Shown: piece after piece, positions 24,201 through 35,384 of the stretch | Numbering within the stretch: position 1 is the first letter of the stretch | Layout of the letters: each line of letters opens with the position of its first letter | NCBI GenBank assembly: GCA_020698575.1 | Contig: CM036241.1 | Coordinates: 10,334,416 to 10,398,415, forward strand | DNA from: Bostrychus sinensis | Taxonomy: Eukaryota; Chordata; Actinopteri; Gobiiformes; Eleotridae | Reading direction: 5' to 3' | DNA length: 64,000 nucleotides | Translations under genes and position numbers: made by a program | Notes under the pieces: generated by a model | The model's input: the letters and a program-made list of their open reading frames with translations, nothing else | What the model was told of the DNA's origin: nothing | The model's database searches: none

Positions 24201-25380
24201 TTTGTTCACCTAATTTGGTGTTCATATGTCTAAAAACTTTCAATTTTAAGTTTTACTCACTATCAATATTTTTTAACAGCCATCTCACTATCCATTGTTC
24301 AGAAAAAAAAATCTTTTGTTAAATTGAGTATATTTAGTTTTTATTATTATCAATAATAATAAACATGGTAATATGGTACAGTGTGGGTCAGTATGGGTCA
24401 GATATCTGTTGTCAGAAGGGGTCCAAGTGTCCCCGAAAAGTGTACAATATTTGATTCTTCCACTTTGATTCAGAGTGGTCCTCTTTGGCAAAATGTTGAG
24501 GTAAACATTGTGAGTGTCTGAACAGTGAAAGGACAAACATTAAACAGCAACGCTAGAAAAAATTACATTTGAAGAGACAGCAAGGTAAATGCACCTTTTC
24601 AAGCTTTCATAGCAACAGCTGTTTACTCTCTGGTCACAGCTTTACCTTTGTGAATTAAAACAACCTCATTTTGTCCACATTGCCTTGTAGACAAATAGAA
24701 CTGATATTAAGTAGTATGTCCCTAAAATGTAGCAAACCTGTGCAGCTCTGTCAATTTAATAAACATTTAACAAGTTAAGAATTAGCCGGAAACACTTTTG
24801 TGTTAACTGCAGCAGTTTCCCGCTGTACCTCCTGCCTCTCACATCACACATTACAGAAACATTGTGACCGTTGTGGGAAATAAAGATGTTTCTGTTTTAT
24901 ATATGAACTAATAAAAGTCTAATGCGGAAATGCTTGCTTTCCAACTTTTTAGCACAGTTTATTCTGACGTATACTCTTTGTTGTGCAGAATAGATCAATA
25001 CAGTTATTCTCTTCTCTGACTGTTAAATGCCAAATTAATGGCACTTTCTTAAACAAACCAATGATTTTGTCTGAATACACTGTAAATCCAACCACATGCC
25101 ACAGTTGTTTTTGTTTGTTGTTTAGAGTGAGATAATTTTATCGGATTTTGTCTTCACTTAGAAAAACCCACTTTCTCTGTCTCTCCAGCTTCAGTGAGCA
25201 GGGAGTCAAGCCTCTGCCTAATTACCTCCTCCTTTTTCAAACAGTTAGTAGAAGAAGACCTTGATTTGTTGCTAATAATCCCAAAGGGTCCAATTTAGCA
25301 TCTAATTTAACCCAATGTTTTCTAAAAGAGTTTCCTCTGCGCCGCCGCCGCAGCAGCAGCTGGCTTCAACCGCGATACTG

Positions 25381-26300
25381 ATTTTCCAGGACTGGCTCTC
25401 AGTTTAACAAGTGGTGAATGAAACTTGTCCAATGTGTAAAAAGTATTCCTCTGGGGTCCAGCCACACAATTACCCCCAAAAAGACCTGGATTATTTTACA
25501 TAGAGCAGGGATTCTCAAAGTTCTCACATCGAGTACCTCCTGAAATTCAGCTTTCAAAATACTATCTGGACTAAAACTACCTTTACTTAATAAGGGGTCT
25601 AAACAAGGATTAAAGCAGCACAAAACCAGGACGAAAGCAGGAGTTAGCTAGACCTAAACTAGGACTAAACCAGGAGTAATCCAGCAGTCGGACTAAACCA
25701 GGAGTAATCTAGGACTACCAGGTCTAAACCAGGAATATACTGTCATGTAACCAAGACGAAGCAAGGATTTATCTAGAACTAAACCAAGTCTAAGCCAGAA
25801 CTAAAGCAGGATTTTTCTATAGATCTAGGGGCTAATCTAAGACTAAACCGAGACTAAAAACGGTCTAATCTAGGATTAAACCAGGTCCAAACCAGGACTA
25901 AATCAGGAATACTCCAACAGATAACCAGGACTAAAGCAGAATTTATCTAGAACTAAACCAGGTCTAATGTAGGACTTAACTGGGTCTAAACCAAGACTGA
26001 TCAGGTCTGAACTAGGACTAATCTAGGACATACCGGGTCCAAACCAGGACTTATACCGTCATGTAACCAGGACAAAACAAGGATTTATCTCGAACTAAAC
26101 CAAGAATAATCTAGAACTACACCAGGTCTAAGCCAGGATTACACCATCACCTAACCAGGACTAAAGCAGCACATAACTTGGACTAAACAAGGACTAATCT
26201 AGGTCTAAACCAGGTACAAACCAAGACTGGGCAGTGGTGCACCAGAGCGGGACTAAACCAGAAATAAAACTGGCTCTAAATTAAACTAAACCAGAGAAGA
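25381..26300 (+). mobile_element. hAT-like left end plus degenerate 11-bp array
   Basis: At 25506 CAGGGATTCTCAAAGTTCTC begins a hAT-style terminus. It leads through GAGTACCTCCTGAAATTCAG into the TATCTGGACTAAAAC transition and a degenerate array of AGGACTAAACC-type units (about 25560-26300). Divergence among units is much higher than at 19.3-20.6 kb, so this array looks older or no longer homogenised. Confidence 0.6.
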
Positions 26301-27295
26301 AATTTGCAATTATTAGAAAGAACAATATCATCAGGCTGTTAGGCATGAAGACTCTCTCATTTTTTCTTGAATGAAGTCCTCAAACAAACACATCTGAACT
26401 AAAAACTGGTAGATCAGATCTGAAAAATATTTTACATTGAGGATCAGGAGACTCTGCTGTGCACAAAGATATAAGATTTATTTAGTTTGGATAAAAAATG
26501 AGGAAGCAGCAGCGATGCAAAATGGGTCTGTGCACTTTGACAAGATTAAAGTTTTAATGACTGTGAATCTATGGAGACCTTAGGTGAAACAGGCACTTGA
26601 GGGCTGATAATTCAAACTCAGTTACTGATTGAGCTTTGAGGAATATATTTGATCATAGAGGACAAATTTCTCTACATTTTGCTGTGCCGTTTGTATGTGA
26701 GAGTTAAATTAGTGGGAATGAAAATGCCAGAGAAGGAAAAGTTTCAAAGTTGGAAGAAAAAGTTGGATGTAAACCACTCTGAGTCACTCTTTATCAAGCT
26801 ACAGAGCTTCACTTGCCAGTACAGAAATGTTCAGAGAAATCCTGCGCATTGCCTTCCCCAGAAAATATAGAGTCAAATAATTTTATTAAGTTCTTAAAAA
26901 AAAAGGAAGACAAAGCCAAAATTAGAAAATGAAACATCTACACAGCTTCCATGGAGGAGTCACAGCACAGATTTCCAAGATTTTTCAAAGCCTGCCTTCA
27001 TTTTCAAATCTTATTTTGTCTAGTTTAAATGTGTTACAAAGATCCAATAGCCACATATCTACAGTCTACTAATCAGCCTTTTTGTAATAACATGACAAAT
27101 CAAAGCCATTCTCTCAGATTTAGTTGCCGAGACTGTACACTTTTGTTCAATGCTGGTTACTGTTCATTACTGGTTTTGAGAGTTTTTATTTTGTTGTCCT
27201 CTCATGAATGAAATGGCAGCTCCATCCCCATACGTATAATTACCAAAAGTAGTAGCACCCTTTTCTCAGAATATACTGTACACATTTTGAAGTTT

Positions 27296-27400
27296 GTACA
27301 GGCGGCGGTGCAGTGGTTTGCGTTCATGCCCCACAGTAACCCAGAGTTTGCATGTTCTCCCTGTGTCTGTGGTGGTTCAGGTTGGCCCACAGTGGCTCAG
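27296..27400 (+). mobile_element. SINE fragment
   Basis: GGCGGCGGTGCAGTGGTTTG, then GTTTGCATGTTCTCCCTGTG, resemble the head and body of the repeat at 42304-43200. No intact pol III boxes remain. Confidence 0.5.
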
Positions 27401-28879
27401 TCTTAGCAGCTCAGGACTAATGCTCGACAAACACGGGACCGACCAACAACGCCATCGCCACCGTGTGATGACCCAACACACGGAGGCGATGGCTGTCAGT
27501 TTGAAGGGAATTTCAGGTTTTAAAGAAGTTGGATAAGGCCTGGGTACGACGCCCCATGTTGCAGTCAAGAAACAAAAAAGGTGAATAAGCTACTACTGTT
27601 TTTTGTTTTTGTTGTTGTTTTGTTTTTTTGTTAGTCACATCTGTAAATGTCCTAAAGCCTGACATGGAGCTATTATTTTCTCCTCCATGTTGATCTCAGT
27701 GACAGAACGTCCTGTCGGCTCATTGGTCCGTTGATTAAACTCCCGCTGATTGTTTTTTGTCGTGCGATGGCGATTTTTCAACTTTCTAGGATCACGTCGG
27801 AAGCCAGCAGTGTGCACAAGGACATTTCCCGAGCACGAAATCCTTCACAGGAGGGAGACTCGAGAGTATCGCCCCGTCGCTCAGCTTCCATAGGAAACAC
27901 ATCGTGGAGAAGCAACGCCTCCTGTATGCTTGTATGTAACATGACAAATACCTTTAGCTGAAATTGTCTGAATGGTTAAAGATTTAAAAGTGTGTATAAA
28001 AATGAGGAACATGCAGTAATGTGGTTGTCCTCATCCTCACATTTACCATGGATCCATCAGTGTGTGTGAAGATGCGGCCTCGCACCGGACGCCTCCAGTG
28101 TTCAGACCTGCCCCTAATCAACAGCTCACAAAAGCAGCGCTCCCTTAACCTCCGTCACACACAGGCTTCTCTTTAGGCCGGTCTGGATCTGCCCGACGCG
28201 ATAATGAGACGCTGAAGTGAAGCTGAGATCCAGGGACAGGAACCAGGAGACCACCCCGGGCCCAAAAGCGCGAAGCAAATCCCTGTTTATTGTATTTCTG
28301 TCCCCCGTGATGCATTTAGTGCAAACACACTTTGATGTGAAGATGAGATTTATTTGAAGTGTGAAAGCAGAAAGAAAATAGCTCGGACAACGGCGGCTCT
28401 GCGTCCCGTGGGATTGTCAAGTCGAGTCGAGTCACATTTTATTTGTGGGACAGAACTTCTATTGAAGCTGTGCAGGAGCAGGACAGACCCAAGCACAGGT
28501 GTCCAGCAGAAGCAGAGGGGATGGACCGGCTGTGACATTAACACTGACTGGCCCGCAACACACAAGGGGATTTCAGCTTTGGTTTTCCTCTCACTACTCT
28601 GGGTTTTTGAATTGTATTGTATATAAGCAGAGCACGACGATGTGGCTCTGAAAATAAAAGTGTGCCAAAAGTAAAAGGTTTTCTCTGTACAGGACCGTGT
28701 CAGTTTCTTTCATATCAGTGGTATACCTGCAGTAAAAGTGTAAGTATACAACTAGTTAGAAAGAAAATTTGTCAAAAATAATAACAATAAAATAGAGTTC
28801 TGTGTTATTTTAAAGTACAATATACTTTTAATCCAAATAAGAAAAAATAACTAAGTAATGTCATCTAGGTTAGTGGTAT

Positions 28880-29205
28880 TTGGCTAAAACTAGGACTAAA
28901 CCAGGTCTAAATCAGATCTAAACCAGGATTAAACCAGGACTAAACAAAGACTAGACCAACTGTAAATGAGGACTAAATCAGGACAAAACCAGGTCTACAC
29001 CAGGATTAAACCAGGACTAAACAAAGACTAGACCAGTTCTAAATGAGGACTAAACCAGGTCTACACCAGGTCAAAACCAGGACTTAATTAGTCTGCACTA
29101 GCGCTAACTGAACTAAATCAGGACTTGAACTGCAAAAGACTGGTGAGTACTACAGAAGAAGCCTGCGTACCACCAATGGCACCTGCACCACAGTTTGAGA
29201 AACAG
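28880..29205 (+). mobile_element. 11-bp array 4 with hAT-like right end
   Basis: A short degenerate array (AAACCAGGACTAAAC words, about 28880-29125) is followed by GCGTACCACC and CACAGTTTGAGAAACAG. The latter is the inverse of a CTGTTTCTCAAACTGTGG hAT-style end at 29205. It may be the right end of the element starting at 25506, with unrelated sequence between, or a separate remnant. No clear 8-bp duplication links the two ends. Confidence 0.5.
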
Positions 29206-30252
29206 TAATCTAGGCTTTATTATCAGGCTCAGTGGTTGATCTAGACCACTGTAATACACAGAAAGTATCTGACAATGACTGTGCTTGAATTATACTAAAG
29301 CAGTCCAAACTCGAAACAACAAACAGAGAAAAGGCTTACTGAAAACTAGACATTGGTCAGTAAGCTAAAATGTTAAAGTCCAGACCCATTTTTTCTAAAA
29401 TGTTAATTATTATATGTCATGAGTCATTATACAGTCAGAGGCTACAACATTTTATCAAAGTCTGCTTTATTATGAGTTCTGCCACATGTCCAGTGCAGTG
29501 AAATGAAATTTACTCTGTTAACTCTCAAACCCTAAATAATCAATCACAATCAAATAAACACTATATATAAAAAAATATAAAAATAAGGTTACAGTAAAAG
29601 CAGCTTTTAAACAGATCTTGGAGAAATCTATGTATTAAAATCTCCCAAAATTCACAAATGTTTTTTTCAGTTCATTTAAGATGTTTTTTGGGGTTTTTTT
29701 CAGACATGCAGGGGCTTAAACAAACACATTCAGTACCTCAGTATTTCTAACGCGCACGCCGCTGCTCTATATTTCTCGAAAAACCCTGAACATGTCTCCT
29801 TCAGTCGTGTTTCCATCTTTCCAACAGTAAAACATTATTGTTGTGGGCGGCAGGTGCACCATGCCTTCCACATTTATTGCTCCTGCTGCTTATTTCATTT
29901 GTAATTTTAGCAGTGCTATAGCAACAAAAGCCTCCAATGTCTAATACCAAGTGTCTATTTTTAACACGTGGAGCTTGTAATAATCCTCGGGTTCCTTCGC
30001 AGATGTGCTGATGGCTGACTCGTGGGATAATGAATGGCTATTGGGTCGCCCTGAAACACAGATCAAAGGCCAATTAGAATCAGATTGAGTGCGAGAGCAT
30101 TAGCCCCCGGATCATGAGGCCCAGGAAATCTCAATAAAACAAATGGACATTACAGGCTGAAGGCAGAAACATGGTTCTCTTTTGTAGTTCATATCACGTT
30201 CATATCAAGTCAAAATGTGCTTCTTTTATTCATAGAAATCAGATTTACTAAC

Positions 30253-30434
30253 TCAGACAGGAGCGTACAGACAGGAGCGTACAGACAGGAGCGTACAGAC
30301 AGGAGCGTACAGACAGGAGCGTACAGACAGGAGCGTACAGACAGGAGCGTACAGACAGGAGCGTACAGACAGGAGCATACAGACAGGAGCGTACAGACAG
30401 GAGCGTACAGACAGGAGCGTACAGACAGGAGCGT
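30253..30434 (+). repeat. 14-bp minisatellite, 13 units
   Basis: The unit is ACAGACAGGAGCGT. Thirteen nearly identical copies are present; one has GAGCAT in place of GAGCGT near 30374. Because 14 is not a multiple of three, all frames read through, producing several artefactual ORFs on both strands. Confidence 0.95.
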
Positions 30435-31546
30435 ATCATGGCTAATTATTCGACTATGATGGCGTTTTAGGTCCACATTGAAAAAATAAAAGTATGGGCC
30501 AAAAAAAGTCGTCATTATATGAGAATAAAGTCGAAATCTTACAAGAATAAGGTTGTATTATTTTGAAATTAAAGTTGTAATTTTAAATTAGTCATGATAA
30601 TAGTGATGATGGGGCAGAAGGCTCAGTATTTGACCTGTGTGAAGCCTAAATGAAAGTATAACCTCATTAATGCTTCAAATTCCCCATGACGAAAGGAGAG
30701 ACTGCAGTACGAAGAGCTTCCTTTATTCTCAAAATAATTCAACTTTATTCTGGTAATATTTTTACTTTACTTACTCGTAACATTATAACTTTTTTGGCTA
30801 TGACTTTATTCTCAAAATATTACAACATTATGCTCATAAAATTACAACTTTATTCTCGTAAAAAAAAAAAAAAATTACTGTAATCTTGATATTTTATTAC
30901 TTTATTTTACTCGTAGGCCTGTATTTTTATTAATTTTTTCAATGTGGCCCTAAAATGTCGTTGTATTTGACCATGTAATCTGTTACGTTTAATACTCACT
31001 ACGTTTACTTTCACTCTGACCATGCTCATTGTTCGTTTTTACTCCAGAGAATTGGTCAAACCACTCTTTCCCCCTGCAGGCAGAGCAGAGAGCTGAATTA
31101 CTGAGAGCACCGTGCTGTGATGCATACAAGTAATTTGGGGATTTACCAGCAGCGCTAAGTGCAGGGTTCGTAATGTCGTGGAAAACCTGGATACGTCATG
31201 GAATTTTTAAGTGCAATTTTTAGGCCCTGGAAAAGTTTTGGAATTTTATATTTTGGTGTAAAGTTTTAGAAATTTTTTTGCAAATTTAAACAGTTTGAGT
31301 AACATTGGGCCACTACTTAAACCTGCGCCAGCTAGAACACAGTAAGTAAATATAAGTGTTCAGTAGAAACGCTGTCTGGCCGCTCCTTGTTCTCAGTGCA
31401 GGAAACAGTGACCAATATCTGTTTTTTGTCAGAACATTTAAAAAATATATATTTTATTTTATTTTATTTTTTTTGCTGGTCTTTCGCTCTTTTGGTTTTG
31501 GTAATGCTTTAAAACAGCATAGATGAATAGTTTATATCTCATATAC

Positions 31547-31780
31547 GGGACAACAGTAGCTCAGTTGGTAGAGCCGCTTGTCCTCTAACCAGAAGGTTGG
31601 CGGTTCAAACCCTGCTCGCACTGTTGTTGTGTCCTTGGGCAAGACACTTAACCCACTTTGCCTCCGGTGTCTGGTGTATGAATATGTGAGTTAATGGATG
31701 AATGGTTCCTTGATGTAAAGTGCTTTGTGCCCATGGAGGTAGAAAAGTGCTGTATAAATGTGACCATTTACCATTTATTT
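31547..31780 (+). mobile_element. tRNA-derived SINE, best-preserved copy
   Basis: An A-box-like TAGCTCAGTTGGTAGAG (31557-31573) and a B box GGTTCAAACCC (31602-31612) sit at normal pol III spacing. A body follows with GTCCTTGGGCAAGACACTTA and a tail with AAAGTGCTGTATAAATGTGA. The tRNA-like head lacks a standard acceptor stem, so I call a SINE rather than a tRNA gene. Confidence 0.8.
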
Positions 31781-32433
31781 TATACCATAATTATCTTTTC
31801 ATCACTGGTGAATAAGTCTAAGTCAGTAAAATTAGTGGAATAATATATTTCTGTTCAGTTGTTTTTTTTTTCTTCAACTGACTTATTTACCAATTTAACA
31901 AATGACAATGCAGCAAAAGTGTGTTTCTAATGTACAATGTTGAACATTTTGAATACTGTTTAAACATGTGTAAGTAATTTTTCAGATCTTGGAAATTTTA
32001 GGAAAAGTCATGGAAAATTCTTGGTTAAAAAAGAGTATGAACTTTGTAAATGCGAATAAACACGGATAATACATTACACGATCATGTTTGGCATTACGGT
32101 AATACTTTTATTTTACTAAATTAAACTTAACAGTGTTAGAAAAAAAGGGTTCCTCACATTGTAAATCTCACGCAGCCTTATAAACTTATGTAAGCTACAA
32201 AAACCTTACACTGTTACACAATTTTACACACAATGGACCAAAACACACACACAAAAAAACACAAGTGACGGAGGGGCCCATAATGTGTCTTCACTGCTCT
32301 AAAAATGTGTGAAAAATGAATGCGTTAAATAAATAAACGCATTTAATCTCGCTTCTTTCCTCTCTCAGTGACCTCGCCTCTGGCCCGCGGTAACTGTTTT
32401 GTGTGACCGTGTTTCCTCTGTGTTCCCCCTCAG

Positions 32434-32831
32434 GTGCAGACTCCCACAGCGACGGGAGCTCGGTGAGCGGCGGCGCCCCCTGGGACAGCAGAGAGACGTC
32501 GCTGGCCGCCTCCACAGCCGCCTCCCTGGCCTCCTCGCTGCCCCTGCGGGACGTCCCGGACCTGAACGAGGAGCCCAAGCTCAGGGACCGCGCGGACAGA
32601 GGCTCCAACGAATCGATGGGCAGCAGCGGGTCGTCCTTCGAGGAGCTGGACATGGACCAGGACGAGCAGGAGGCGGAGGAGCAGGAACAGGATGTGGAGA
32701 AACAGGAAGTGGAAGTAGAAGAACAGGAAGTGGAGAAACAGGAAGTGGAAGTAGAAGAACAGGAAGTGGAGGAAGTCGGTGGAGACAATTTGAAAGAGAG
32801 GGAAGAGCCTTTTGGAGCTGGAGAGGAGTAG
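32434..32831 (+). CDS. tex264: tex264 final coding exon with LIR
   Basis: The acceptor CCCCCTCAG ends at 32433 and the stop TAG is at 32829-32831. The exon encodes the disordered cytosolic tail: G-ADSHSDGSSVSG, a Ser/Ala-rich stretch, then SNESMGSSGSSFEELDMDQD and a Glu-rich end. FEEL (32637-32648), preceded by two serines and surrounded by acidic residues, matches the LC3/GABARAP-interacting motif of human TEX264 (S-S-F-E-E-L-D). In the family this binds Atg8 proteins, and serines before the core can be phosphorylated to strengthen binding. Downstream, a 36-bp unit occurs twice in perfect tandem (32694-32729, 32730-32765), doubling VEKQEVEVEEQE. The acidic repeat is not in the human protein as I know it. 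GC content is far above the flanking intron. Confidence 0.92.
32637..32648 (+). other. tex264: LC3-interacting region core FEEL
   Basis: TTC GAG GAG CTG encodes F-E-E-L in an S-S-F-E-E-L-D-M context, the W/F/Y-x-x-L/I/V core with preceding serines. It is the functional hallmark of TEX264 as an ER-phagy receptor. Confidence 0.85.
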
Positions 32832-33944
32832 AAAGGAGTTGAATGTTATAAGAATGTGAGTGTGTGGTGGTTTTCTGTGATGTTGACGTCCTGGTGGATC
32901 GAAAAAACAACATTATTTTTGTTCTTTGGTCCTTTTATTATTCAGACAAAGACTTAATGAGACACTGTGGCTTACATCGTACAGACTGGCCTTTCTCATC
33001 AGATACAGTAGTTTAATCAATTATGAACTGTCATCACCTGCCCCATTCTCTAAGCTGATGTCCTGAGGAATTTCTGTGGTTTGGGTGTTGTTTATGAATA
33101 TTGTGTTAAGTATGTTTCCATTGGACTGGGACAGTACAGGTCGGGTCAGTACAGGACAGTCTTTTATGACCCCAAAAGTGTGCCACACTGTAAAAAAAAA
33201 TAAAAAAAAAAGGTTGCAAAAAATGAAAAATATGAAGGCAACAGGATCCCTCGAGATTTTTGTGTTTTGGGCCAAGCTCAAAATCTCAAGCTTCAACTGT
33301 TTTTTTGTTTGTTTGTTTGTTTGTTTGTTTTTTACTTAAACTGTCATATGTCATACTTTTAATTTTAATTTTTAACTTTATTGTTCTCTTAATGGAAATT
33401 TGTCTTTGGTTCACCATCAGTCACATAAACACAATAAATACATACCATAATAACAAGTACACAAATACCAATGGTAATCAGTACAGGAAAACACCATAAT
33501 TTAAACATTTACTCACTATCATTATTTTTTTTACTAAAATTTTATCTAGGCTTGGGACCAGCACAATCAATCCCCTTCAACCTTATGTATCTATGTTTTG
33601 ATAAACTCTTCTTCTTACTCCTTCTAGTTCCTGTCCAAAGCTGATTTCTATATAAACACAAGTCTCTGTTGGAGTTTTTGGACCAAACTGTGCTGCACTG
33701 ACCCGACCTGTTCTGTGCCACTCAGTAGAAAAGTTCTGCTATAGCTAGATATTGGCTATAGTTCAGAGAAGTGCAAGATGTGCAAAAGTATGCATTATGT
33801 TTGCAGAAAGTTGTTTAAAGGTTTAGAAGAAAAGTGTTCGCCCTCTTGAGAATATATTTAATCTGTAAAGACCATTATTTTGTTTGCAAAGTATAATTTT
33901 AACTTACTGCCTTTATATCTTTATGTATCTGAATTTTATATTTC

Positions 33945-34671
33945 AAAGGTCCCCTGTTATGCTAAGTCAACTTTTTTGAGCATTTAACCATGTTATAGTG
34001 GAGTATTAGTGTAGTATTTCCACCAGGGCTGTGCAATTAATCAAATTTTAATCGTGATTATGATTTTGGCTCCCCATAATTACAAAATCTTTATAACTGA
34101 GAAAAAACTATTAATGAAATTGGACTCTAAATGACGCACATGCTCTTTATGTCTGTATGTAGAGCTGTCAAAGCTAGATGCACACCTGTCTTTGTCCACA
34201 ACATCCAAAGTCTTGTACTTGGTTCTTTGGATCAGTTAACACAAATAAATGATAAAACTACAGGTTATTATTTTGGCAGTACCTGAAAAATTGCTTTAAA
34301 TAACCGTGATTCCAATTATGACCTAAATACTTGTGATTATGAATTTTGCCATAATCGAGCAGCCCTAGATTTCCGCTTTAAAAACATAACTCATGAGCTG
34401 AAAATGCTCGGTCTCAGAGCTCTACGAAGCTCCGTCAGCTCATTTATCAATCTGTTAGCATCATGTTGCTAATAGCTGAGCTAATTAGCCATGCCATACT
34501 CTGTCCATTCTCCTTTGTTGCCAGCAGGGGGCGACAGACACCTAATCCAAGCATTCTCTGCGAAGTAAAAAAAAAAAAACGGCTGCCTAAAAGAAGACAT
34601 TTTCCATGAATATAAATTATTTCATGTGGTGTCCAAAATTATTTTAAAAAAGCATAACATAGGACCTTTAA
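33945..34671 (+). mobile_element. Inverted-end MITE, copy A, interrupted by hAT
   Basis: It starts AAAGGTCCCCTGTTATGC and ends GCATAACATAGGACCTTTA, giving imperfect inverted termini. Diagnostic interior blocks are CTGTTAGCATCATGTTGCTA and GCCAGCAGGGGGCGACAGAC. Other copies are at 45850-46593, 47813-48205, 53816-54330 and 63877-64000. Copy A carries a hAT-like insertion at 34024-34368. Confidence 0.75.
34024..34368. mobile_element. hAT-like MITE nested in copy A
   Basis: The left end CAGGGCTGTGCAATTAATC and the reverse complement of the right end CTAGGGCTGCTCGATTATGG are inverted termini. The flanks ATTTCCAC (34016-34023) and ATTTCCGC (34369-34376) match at 7 of 8 positions, an 8-bp duplication. 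The interior has CGTGATTATGATTTTGGC motifs and no coding sequence. Confidence 0.8.
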
Positions 34672-35384
34672 ATTTTCTCTGTCATTTATCTTAATTAACT
34701 GTTATTTGTGCTGGACATAACACAGTCTGTAAAAAACATTTTCTAATTAAAAGTCCTGGTCGTTTCACAGCGAGTTGGAAAAAAAAAAAAAAGTGTGCAT
34801 TCATTGTTGCTCGTCCTCTCTGCGTCTCATTAAACTCGGCTTTGGTTTTGTGCCGTGTGCAGACCAAGAAGTGGTGTGGCTTTAATCAGCTGTTTTGTTT
34901 TGTTATGTTTTGTTTTTTTTGCAGAAGATGACTGATTTTTGACGGGCACTCGTGGTCTTTTGCCAGAGCGCCTTAATGAGGACGATGACCTATGGAAACA
35001 AATCTTTTCATTCCAAACCAGCACCACAGTGTCTTCAGCGATGTTAGGGATTATGCAGCAAGAGACTGGACTGGAGCGGCTTCTGTTATCTCTTCATGCG
35101 CAAAAGAAACTTATAATGAACATGAAGCTATAAATAGTGGGTTTTAAAATAAGTTCTTGTCCTTTATTACAAACTCTAACGAATATTAAGACACATTATC
35201 CTAAATCTAAATCATTCCTACCTGACCAAAACTAACTATTTATCTGAAATAAGGTGCCGTTATTCATTTTATGCTTTTTCTCTCTCATATGTTGGTCGGC
35301 TCTGTGTAACTGATTGGTTCTATGCTTATCCAGTGGCATTCAGAGGTAGTTTAAAGAGGATATATGCAGTTATTCATATTTTTA

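Larger units (their letters stand above)
13446..32433 (+). other. tex264: tex264 last intron, 18,988 bp
   Basis: The donor GTATTT follows the exon at 13445, and the acceptor TTCCCCCTCAG ends at 32433. The intron is phase 1. It contains MITEs, four or five SINE copies, the 11-bp minisatellite arrays (17440-20642, 21650-22590, 25560-26300, 28880-29125), a LINE (17475-19308) and a 14-bp minisatellite (30253-30434). If the intron were retained, translation would add 16 codons and stop at TAG 13493-13495, before the LIR. I recognise nothing in 24240-25190, 26300-27290 or 27450-28860, though 27680-28650 is relatively CpG-rich. Confidence 0.85.

Noticed and set aside
30253..30434. Possible CRISPR-like array
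   Set aside because: The units are contiguous with no spacers, and the genome is a vertebrate. It is a minisatellite.
30210..30515. Several ORFs with repeated TDRSVQTGAY-type or LSVRSCLYAP-type peptides
   Set aside because: They are produced by the 14-bp minisatellite, whose unit length opens all frames.
31557..31620. Functional tRNA gene
   Set aside because: A and B boxes are present, but there is no proper acceptor stem and the sequence continues into a SINE body.
32291..32788. 165-codon antisense ORF rich in serine and cysteine
   Set aside because: It is the mirror of the Glu-rich tex264 tail, whose GAG/GAA codons read as serine/cysteine on the other strand. The tex264 frame has the splice sites and homology.
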